From Emiliania huxleyi CCMP1516 (taxonomy: Eukaryota; Haptophyta; Isochrysidales; Noelaerhabdaceae): a stretch of 64,000 nucleotides of DNA. Of this stretch, positions 56,752-64,000 are shown one piece after another (the stretch's first letter is position 1; the number at the start of each line of letters is the position of its first letter). Position numbers and translations under genes: made by a program. The DNA is taken from contig NW_005196981.1 of assembly GCF_000372725.1 (NCBI RefSeq), positions 426,191 through 490,190 on the forward strand. The letters are read 5' to 3'. Under the pieces are notes generated by a model, which saw only the letters and a program-made list of their open reading frames with translations, was not told the origin of the DNA and ran no database searches.

Positions 56752-57004
56752 CTAGGCGGCGCGGGCACCCACAGCCCCACTGACTGGGGCCAGCGTAAGA
56801 AGCCGTTTGCCGTTTGCTTGTTCTTGACGGCGTCGTTGACCAATTGGCACGCTCAGGGGAGTTGACCCAGTTGATACGCATCTTGCGCGCCCGCCAGCAC
56901 GGCCTGCCTCTACGGATGATGCCGGCGCTGGGGTCCCCTTCGGATGCATCGTGACATCTGACAACTGGATTTCCACTGGTTCGTCCTCCTCGGAGTCATC
57001 GAGC
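56752..57004 (-). CDS. Possible 3' coding exon
   Basis: Immediately after an intron-like polypyrimidine tract and CACAG on the minus strand, the frame reads LDDSEEDEPVEIQLSDVTMH and ends with TAG. It has no known domain. The tract is copy 3 of the introner-like family, so this exon would be preceded by that intron. Confidence 0.35.
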
Positions 57005-57055
57005 CTGTGTAAAGAAAGAAAGAAAACAGACAACCCAAGGGAGGGATGGGAGGAC
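57005..57055 (-). mobile_element. Introner-like dispersed sequence, copy 3
   Basis: Minus-strand CCCATCCCTCCCTTGGGTTG, TCTGTTTTCTTTCTTTC and then TTTACACAG; the same core as 4060-4101 and 36086-36130. Confidence 0.6.
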
Positions 57056-57273
57056 GGCACGCCGCCACCACACAGGGATTTTAAGGAGAGGTGTGTGGTG
57101 CGCTAGCCGTCGCCCACCCTAGGGAGTCCGCCTCTTCCTATCTCTCTTCGCAGTCTCTCTCGAGCCTGTGTGCTGTGAGAGCAATTGCTTTAAATTCTTT
57201 TTTGAGAGCGCCTTCGTTGTCCGTAGCACAAATTCTTTTTCCGTCGCGGCCAACTTCTCGTTCCCTTGCCTTG

Positions 57274-59991
57274 ATGAAGCTCGCCCAGCTCCCCAGACGA
57301 ACAGCCTCGCGCCTTCCCCGGGCAGCAGCGAGCCTTGCGAGGCGCGCGCTCTCGACGCAGCCAGCCAGCGACGATGTGGAGGAGTCGGTCCACGACATGC
57401 TGCGGCAGACGTGCCGTGACTTTGTCGAGGCGCAGGTCAAGCCGGTCGCGGGAGAGCTGGACCAGACACACAGGCGCGCGCGCAGAGTCGGAGCTGGCCC
57501 GCCGCGCGCGCGCTTCGTGGCGCGCGCCGACCGCGTGCCTCGTGCGCGGCCTCCGTCGCAGGTATCCGGCGGAGCTCGTCGCTCAGATGGCCGATCTCGG
57601 TCTGATGGGTGTGATGGTGCCCGAGGAGCAGGGTGGGACGGGGATGGACTGCCTCGCCTACGCCATCGCGATGGAGGAGATCTCGGCCGGCTGCGCTTCC
57701 TGCGGAGGCGCGCCTCCCCGCCGCCCGAGACGTCAACCCCTTCTCAAAGAGCCCTCTCGCATCTCCTTGCTAGCCTCTGCACCTCTCCCTCCACACCTCC
57801 TCTCCCTCTCGCCCCCCCTTGGTCGCCGCCTCACCACCCTCCCTCCTCGGCCATCCCTGCCCCGCCGAGCCCACACCCTTCGCCGCTGCCGGCCGCAGTC
57901 ATCATGTCGGTCAACAACTCGCTAATAATTACTTCCTCAGTATTAGTCAATATTAGTTAATTAATAGTCATCATGTCGGTCAACAACTGACTAATAATTA
58001 CTTCCTAAGTATTAATCAGTATTAATTAATTAATAGTCATCATGTCGGTCAACAACTAACTAATAATTACTTCCTCATTATGAATCAATTAATAGTCATC
58101 ATGTCGGTCAACAACTCGCTCTACTGCGACCCCGTGATGCGGTACGGCACCGCGGACCAACAGGAGAGACGGGGCCGCGGGGTCGTGCCCCCGCCAACGG
58201 AGGGCCCTCGCCTCCTGAGCCGTCTCGCGCCCTTCTCGTAGGAGAAGTGGCTCAAGCCGTACGCGTCTGGACAGAAGCTCGGTGCCCACACTGGCTCACA
58301 CTGGCCCCCACACTGGCCAGTCGCCTCACCACTGGCCTCGGCAGAAGAGCGCCACCACCTACGCCACCTGGTGACGGCGGGTCCTCCTGCGCCGCAGCTG
58401 CTTGCCCCAACACCATCCCGCGACCACACACCCTCCCCTCCGGCGACGGAGTGGCCGTTGCAGTCGAGAGGAGCCGCGTGCTGCTCCTCACGCACACGAA
58501 TGCACACACTCTCTCACACACACTCTCACACACACACACACACACTCGCACACACGCACACTCACACACACACACGCATTCTCACACGCGCACACGCACG
58601 CACACTCACACACACGCACCCCCCCCTCCCGCGCCAGGCTGCTTTGGGCTCTCCGAGCCAGGCAATGGCTCCGACGCCGCCGCCGCCTCCACCACCGCCA
58701 CGCTGGACGGCGACGAGTGGGTGTTAGAGGGCACAAAGGCGAGACTCGCACAGAGGCCGAGATACCCTTCCCCGGGGGGGGGTCTCGGGCTCCGAGGATC
58801 TCGGCGAAGCTCTCTGTGGTTGCCGCCGCAGGCGTGGATCACCAACGCACACGACGCGGACGCGGCCATCGTGATCGCGACGACGGACAAGTCGCTCAAG
58901 CACAAGGGGCTCTCCGCCTTCCTCGTCGAGGCGAGAAGACCCGCCCGAGTGAGAGTAGTGACGCGACAGTGAGGAGAGAAGTCGTACGAACGCTCTCCGC
59001 CTCCCTCGTCGAGGCGGGCACGCCCGGCTTCTCCCTCGGCAAGAAGGAGGACAAGCTCGGCATCCGCGCCTCGAGCACGGGCAACCTCATCTTCGAGGGC
59101 TGCCGCATCCCAAAGGCCGACATGAGCCGAGATGGTTTCGAGAGTCCGAGAGCTGCCGAACCCCAAAGGGCGGCCTGCCGGCGAGTAGGACTCGATGCTC
59201 GGCCCGCCCGGCGCCGGATTCAAGGTCGCCATGTCGACGCTCGACGGCGGGCGGATCGGCATCGCGGCGCAGGCGCTCGGCATCGCGCGCGCGGCGCTCG
59301 AGACGGCGACGCGGCTGTGCGCAGCCGCCGTCGACAGCCTGCTTGTGTCTTGAGTAGCACCGCTCCTCTTCTAGGCGACGCATTACGCGCAGACGCGCAA
59401 GACGTTCGACGCGCCCATCGCCAAGCACCAGGCGGTCCAGTTCCTGCTCGCCGACATGGCCGTCCGGCGCGAGGTGGCTGCCCATCTCGGCTCCTCTCGG
59501 CCCCTCTCGGCTCATCCCGGAGCTTTGCTGTGCAGGTATGAGGCGGCGATGCTGCTCACGCACCGCGCGGCGAACCTCAAGGACGCTAAGGCGCACCACG
59601 CGCCACGGAGGCGGACACGGCCAAGTTGTGGACCGCGGCTGCTCACAGCAGCGGCGACTCGTGGTTAGGCGCCGTACACCAAGGAGGCGGCCATGGCCAA
59701 GCTGGCCGCCTCCGAGGCGGCGACTGCGAACGCGCACGCGTGCATCCAGGCGGCCGCGCGTTCCCCCTCCTCCCCCTTTCGGGACAGATTGGCAGACCCC
59801 TGGGCAGCCCGGCGGGCCTCACCCCTCCCCTCACCCATCCGCTCCAGGTGCTTGGTGGCATGGGGTACGTGACCGAGATGCCGGCCGAGCGCTACTACCG
59901 CGACGCGCGAATCACCGAGATCTACGAGGGCACCTCAGAGATCCAGCGCCTCGTCATCGCGGGCCAGCTCCTCAAGGAGATGCCTGCCTGA
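57274..59991 (+). CDS. ACADS-like: Mitochondrial short-chain acyl-CoA dehydrogenase
   Basis: Twelve exons: 57274-57473, 57562-57707, 58096-58163, 58242-58281, 58638-58738, 58832-58930, 59014-59115, 59189-59305, 59375-59466, 59536-59590, 59669-59749 and 59848-59991. They total 414 residues, close to the 412 of the animal enzyme. An Arg-rich amphipathic start ([20 protein letters not shown]) is a mitochondrial presequence. [18 protein letters not shown], then [16 protein letters not shown], is the FAD/substrate signature. [20 protein letters not shown] follows, and [20 protein letters not shown] precedes [10 protein letters not shown], whose Glu is the catalytic base in this subfamily. It oxidises short acyl-CoA in beta-oxidation, passing electrons to ETF. 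Most introns are GC-AG; the one at 58164-58241 reads GA-AG. Confidence 0.9.
57896..58119 (+). repeat. Four tandem copies of a splice acceptor plus exon start
   Basis: TCATCATGTCGGTCAACAAC occurs four times, each but the first preceded by TTAATTAATAG, separated by AT-rich spacers of about 40-45 bp. Only the last continues into coding sequence. Confidence 0.9.
58498..58620 (+). repeat. CA microsatellite in an intron
   Basis: Interrupted (CA)n with CT and CG variants fills most of the 356-nt intron 58282-58637 of the dehydrogenase gene. Confidence 0.95.
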
Positions 59992-60576
59992 CGCCTGACG
60001 CCTGACGCAAAGGCCTCGTGCCTCACCCTTGACGACTGAGCCCGCCGCAGCGGCCTCTGCGCGAGAGCCGAGGCGCGTATCGGCTCACGCCTCGGCGCCT
60101 TGCGGAGCATCGCTTCGTCTCTTATCGTGGTGTACTAGCTGTCTCCCAGCGCGCGGTCGTGGACACTCTCGCGCGTGTGCGCGAACGTAGGCTCGGCGCT
60201 CCATCAGAGTCCAGTGTGCGTGTGCGCGCGCTTTTTCGGTTGATTGTAACTTTTTCGCTTACAACATTCGGAGTTTGCTGTTTGGTTGCTTTCCCCAGCG
60301 CCCAGGATTAGTCTTCTCTACCGAGGGGACGAACTAAGCTCTTAAGGGCGGCGCTGGGCGGGGCTGCGGCCGGAGCTAAAGCATGGCTCGTGCCTCGTGT
60401 CAGAGCCCGGAGACCCCGCAGCCGCTCCCCGGCGAGGCGGCGCTCCGATGCGCGATGCCGATGGGCGGCTACCTAGCCAGTCGCGAGGTGCTAACCGCTG
60501 CAGATCGGCGGCAAACGAAATTAACTATGCAAGCGGGAGATTATTGGCAGATATGTGTATCTCCCGATCTCATCCC

Positions 60577-60648
<72 letters not shown>

Positions 60649-60904
60649 ATCCATCGGCTTGCCGTTTGCTGGGACGGCGCGGCGTCCTGAGATTATTCCT
60701 TTTTTCTTGGTTGTCTTCTTGTTCATGCTATTCGTGAAATCTGCAGATAACAAGTTGAGAGGAGTAAGACCAAGGTGCAACGAAACCAGGCGCGATTTGT
60801 GAGCGCTTGCAGCAAGTTCGGCCTTACTGCTCGGCACAACGTGAGCATCGCTTCTGCGTGAGCCTCCCATTTCGGTGCCACGTCTCCCTCTGTGCTTTCC
60901 CGCT
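59992..60904. other. Intergenic; contains GA microsatellite
   Basis: A (GA)n run of about 60 bp lies at 60582-60642. No supported gene. Confidence 0.5.
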
Positions 60905-62201
60905 ATGTGGCCTCCCCTCGCATTGAACTTCCTCGCCTTCTGGATTCCTGCAGCACACGCGTGGGCCCGGTGCGGCCCCAGATGCCGGTGGGGTTCAGAA
61001 TGCCACTCACGGTGTGACTTTTATTCAGGGCCCTGTGGATCCTCGTGGGACGCACGCGGTGGCATCGGCTGCGGCTTCCTTGGCCTTCAAGAATGCTATC
61101 GGTGCTGCGAATATGAGTGCTCACCACCACCACCACCACCATCGCCATCGCCACCACCATCGCCACCGCCACCACCACCATCGCCACCGCCACCGCCACC
61201 ACCACCACCTCCCCCCTCGCTGTCGCCCCCATCTGAACCGCCTGTCTGGCCGAATGTCTCTCCACGTCCACCGTCTCCCCCGTCTGAACCACCCATAGGG
61301 CCTAACACGTCTCCTCATTCACCGCCGCCGCCACCACCACTCCTTCGACCATCGCCAGCGTCTCCAAAACCATCGCCGCCGCCTAGACCGCCACCATCAC
61401 CGCCTCCTCCCGCTCCCCCCGCTCCAGTCCCACCCATGCCGCCGTCGCCGGCGCCCCCGCCGTCATCGCCTCCTCCTAGCTGCGGCCTCGATCAGCCATT
61501 CACTACGACTCTTACAAATGCGACGGCCAAGCGCCGCTGGTGCAAGATGCTAGCACAAACAGGCTCCTTCAATACAAGTGCAAAGGTAGCATGCGAGGGC
61601 TACTATATTGGGACAGCTGAGTTCGTCACCAAGTGCGAGTATCGGCTCGATCCCGAAAGCGACACGGACTACTGGTGTGTGGCAGAGTGGCCGCCCCACT
61701 ACCGCTGTCCCGTGTCCGCCTCCGCCATCACCACCGTCGCCCGTTTGCGGCTGCGATGATTACATCGTGTCGAACCACCCAAATAGCTGGTACAACGGGA
61801 GGTGGAGCAAGACCAGCCGCGCATGCGGCGGCAAGGCGGTGTACAAGAAAGGTAGCCGTCGCTACTTGCTTTTCGATGGTGGCCAGGGGCGCTGGGAGTT
61901 CAGCGATGGGCCGTGCAACACGGGCAGGAACTGGTACCCCGGGCAGAGCGGCGCGAGCTGTCTAGGCGACAATGACTCTGGGTGGAAGGCGACCTGCAGC
62001 AGCCTGCTGCCGCCCTCGCCTTCTCCGTCGCCTTCCCCGCTGAGCCCTGGCTGTCAGGCTGTCAGGTGCTGTCAGGTGATCTGTCGGGCTGTCGGGCAGC
62101 TGTCAGGCACTGTCAGGTGCCTCTGTCAGACCAGCTGTCAGGTGCTGTCAGTGCTGTCGGGTGCTGTCGGGTGCATGTCTGACAGGCGAGGGGTTCTGTA
62201 G
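60905..62201 (+). CDS. Secreted hydroxyproline-rich-type protein, frame interrupted
   Basis: A signal peptide (PPLALNFLAFWIPAAHA) leads to a Cys-rich domain (CGPRCRWGSECHSRCDF, CYRCCEYEC), then about 100 residues of Pro/Ser repeat, then a Cys domain (WCKMLAQTGSFNTSAK, YWCVAEWPPHYRC). Coding character then moves by one frame near 61700 and continues as PPSPPSPVCGCDDYIVSNHP, then WYNGRWSKTSRACGGK and YLLFDGGQGRWEFSDG, a compact Trp/Cys domain seen in algal extracellular proteins. A one-base indel or unrecognised splice explains the shift. The last 40 residues run into a 10-bp minisatellite. A cell-wall or scale-matrix role is inferred, as for pherophorin-like proteins. Confidence 0.6.
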
Positions 62202-62345
62202 CTGTCAGGTGCTGTCGGAGCTGTCGGGTGTTGCTGTCAGACGCTGTCGGAGCTGTCAGAGCTGTCAGGCACAGGCTGCTGCTGCTGTCAGACGGTGGGC
62301 TGTTGCTGTCAGGTGCTGTCAGGTGGTGCTGTCGGGGTGCTGTCA
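62050..62345 (+). repeat. GCTGTCAGGT minisatellite
   Basis: About 25 variable units of GCTGTCAGGT/GCTGTCGGGT. The first part overlaps the end of the secreted-protein frame. Confidence 0.9.
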
Positions 62346-62427
62346 GGCTGTGACACACACCAGCCACACTTATGACACTATCAAGAGGAGACCAGCAGGA
62401 CTCTACTACACATACATACTCTAGCCT

Positions 62428-62791
62428 CTACTCTGCCTCCGGTCCCACCATCTTTTTCATGGTGGACGTCACCATCTTCTTGTCTGCCGCACTGAGAGAA
62501 TAGCAGAGAGGCAGGGTGGAGTGCTTCTTCAGGTACACCTTGCTGATGATCTGGTAGTTGCTGGTCCAGCGGAAGGCCTCCCCATCGTTGTCGCTCGTCA
62601 GCTTGTAGTACTTGGATGCACGCTCTGTTCTGGTAGCGCGGGCCGTCTGGGGGGGTCCCGTCACCCTTCACCTCACGGTACCACCGGAGGATAAAGAGGC
62701 CCTTGGGGTCGTTGATGAAGACCCCGTTGCTGCGCTGACTCATGGAGAGCTGGCGCAGGTACTCTGCGCTGGAGCTGCCCCCCTCCTATGG
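62428..62791 (-). pseudogene. Hypothetical protein fragment with one frame shift
   Basis: After a CGCCATAG acceptor-like site, one frame reads SSSAEYLRQLSMSQRSNGVF, then INDPKGLFILRWYREVKGDG. Near 62640 the coding character moves to another frame (SKYYKLTSDNDGEAFRWTSN, then YQIISKVYLKKHSTLPLCYS) and ends GPEAE and stop. Either one base is missing or a short intron is present. The family is not recognised. Confidence 0.4.
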
Positions 62792-62966
62792 CGTGATCAC
62801 GCCGGCAGGGGCGGCCGCCTGGGGAGCGCAGATGGCGGCGCAGGCGGCGGCGGCGGCGGCGGCACAGACGGCGGCGGCCACCCCCACCCAGACGCCGTAG
62901 GCATATGACTGTAGGGCCCCAGAAGGCTAGCTGGTAGCTTCATTTGTAGTAGCACAGCCGCCGGTG

Positions 62967-63908
62967 CTAGAGAGGGGTCCGCAGAGGTGGCGGGCGGGAG
63001 GGTTGAGAGAGAGACCCATGCAGGTCGACCTCCGCGCCTCGCCGCAGCAGCAGCTCGACCACCCGCACTTGGCCTTGGTGGGCGGCAGCCGTCAGCGTGG
63101 TCCAGCCGTTGCTGTTCTGCTGGTCGATCGCCGCGCCGCGCTGAAGGAGCAGCTCGACCACCCGCTCGTGGCCGCTGGCAGCGGCGGCACCTAGCGGGGT
63201 CTCACCGCCTAGCTTGCAAGAAGCATTGACCCGCCCGCCGCTTTCGAGCCACGCCAGCAGCGCCGCCTCGTCGCCTCGCCCGGCCGCGGCCACCGCCTCT
63301 GTAAGGCTGCCCAGCGAGCTGGAAGAGGCCGCCTCGCCCGAGGAACCTGCGCCGCCCGCCGCCGCCTCGCGCTGTCTCGCAGTCACCTCCGCGATGTGCT
63401 GCCGGAAGGCCTCGACGCACGCGCTGTGGCCCTGCTCCTTGGCCAGCTGCAGCGCGGACTTGCCGTCCGTAGTGCGCAACTTCGTATCCGCGCCCGCCCG
63501 CAGCAAGCGGAGCACGACGGCGGGGTGGCCGGTGTGGGCCGCAAACCCCAGCGCAGTCTCCTTTCTGCTGTTCTGCAGGTCGACCTCCGCGCCGCGCTGG
63601 ATCAGCAAGTCGACTACCCGCTCCTGGCCGCTGCGGGCGGCGAACATCAGCGCGGTGTGGCCGGCACTGCTCAGCAGGTCGACCTCCGCGCCTCGCTGGA
63701 TCAGCAAGTCGACCACCCGCTCCTGGCCGTTGCCGGCGGCGACCAACAGCGCGGTGACGCTGCTCACAGCGCCTTTCCTGCAAGTTGCGTTGACCTGCCC
63801 GCCGCTGTCGAGCCACGCCAGCAGTGCCGCCTCCTCGCCTCGCCCAGCCGCTTGAAATGCCGCTTCGGGAAGGCTGTCGGTCTCCGACACGATGTTTGCT
63901 AGCGCCAT
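62967..63908 (-). CDS. Ankyrin-repeat protein
   Basis: A single-exon frame of 313 residues from ATG 63908. It has two ankyrin blocks. The first (~25-165) has GQERVVDLLIQRGAEVDL twice, then TALGFAAHTGHPAVVLRLL. A Gln/Arg/Ala/Gly linker follows, then a second block (~205-305) with LTEAVAAAGRGDEAALLAWL and GHERVVELLLQRGAAIDQQN. The starts of the two blocks (AAGRGEEAALLAWLDSGGQV and its second copy) are alike, so the gene arose by internal duplication. It would act as a protein-binding solenoid. Confidence 0.85.
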   Translation of the reverse strand: MALANIVSETDSLPEAAFQAAGRGEEAALLAWLDSGGQVNATCRKGAVSSVTALLVAAGNGQERVVDLLIQRGAEVDLLSSAGHTALMFAARSGQERVVDLLIQRGAEVDLQNSRKETALGFAAHTGHPAVVLRLLRAGADTKLRTTDGKSALQLAKEQGHSACVEAFRQHIAEVTARQREAAAGGAGSSGEAASSSSLGSLTEAVAAAGRGDEAALLAWLESGGRVNASCKLGGETPLGAAAASGHERVVELLLQRGAAIDQQNSNGWTTLTAAAHQGQVRVVELLLRRGAEVDLHGSLSQPSRPPPLRTPL

Positions 63909-63954
63909 TGGCACCGGACCGGCGGTCTAGCGGGGGGCGGCACAATCGCCGAAC

Positions 63955-64000
63955 TTAGAGAGAGATTTGTAGAAGCCAACAAGAAATGTGTCACATTCTC
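63955..64000 (+). repeat. Dispersed repeat C, partial third copy at window edge
   Basis: GAGAGAGATTTG, then CCAACAAGAAAT, matches the left part of repeat C at 13584 and 31180 and continues off the window. Confidence 0.6.

Overview
This is nuclear DNA of a photosynthetic eukaryote, not a prokaryote. The window is very GC-rich. Its genes are split by short introns of about 50-130 bp, many with GC-AG and a few with apparent GA-AG boundaries. Several products carry signal-peptide-plus-transit-peptide presequences for a secondary plastid (ribosomal protein S21, Obg GTPase, a small plastid membrane protein). A CCDC113/FAP263-like ciliary protein implies a flagellate stage. The best fit is a haptophyte of the Emiliania/Gephyrocapsa kind. 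That is inference from intron type, presequences, GC content and gene content; no search was run. A 100-N gap at 20566-20665 shows it is a draft scaffold.

Layout. 0-3.6 kb: a long FHA-domain gene on the minus strand, running off the left edge. 3.7-10.7 kb: repeat-rich, with direct duplications, minisatellites, a decayed FHA-gene fragment and a frame-broken membrane-protein gene. 10.8-23 kb: plastid S21, an unknown minus-strand gene, a 12-exon fusion gene (sugar-nucleotide 4-epimerase + UDP-galactopyranose-mutase-like + DUF3431-like) and a plastid Obg GTPase. 23.8-30.2 kb: a 12-exon, about 1,750-residue membrane receptor with a cysteine-rich and parallel-beta-helix ectodomain, many membrane spans and a cytoplasmic TIR domain followed by a degenerate second one. 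31.5-45.7 kb: AP2-domain factor, methyltransferase, CCDC113-like protein, MYB factor, cysteine-rich membrane protein, alpha/beta hydrolase, a small acylated protein and a plastid-type M50 site-2 protease, separated by repeats including a large foldback. 46-64 kb: a MITE, an ATGL-like lipase, a dienelactone-hydrolase/SAP protein, a leucine-rich-repeat protein, a plastid membrane protein, a short-chain acyl-CoA dehydrogenase, a proline-rich secreted protein and an ankyrin protein.

Themes. The fusion protein would join successive steps of sugar-nucleotide metabolism, making a pyranose epimer and then contracting it to a furanose. The ATGL-like lipase and acyl-CoA dehydrogenase fit lipid use but are not an operon. 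The most unusual signal concerns introns. Many begin with a diverged copy of the start of the next exon, or contain tandem copies of an exon edge, as expected if introns arise by tandem duplication of exonic AG|G segments. Separately, a roughly 42-bp intron-3'-end-like sequence is dispersed, with one copy bordered by a 6-bp duplication. Exon coordinates below were read by eye from homology, splice signals and phase; for the fusion, receptor, protease and dehydrogenase genes the exon lengths sum to an exact multiple of three.
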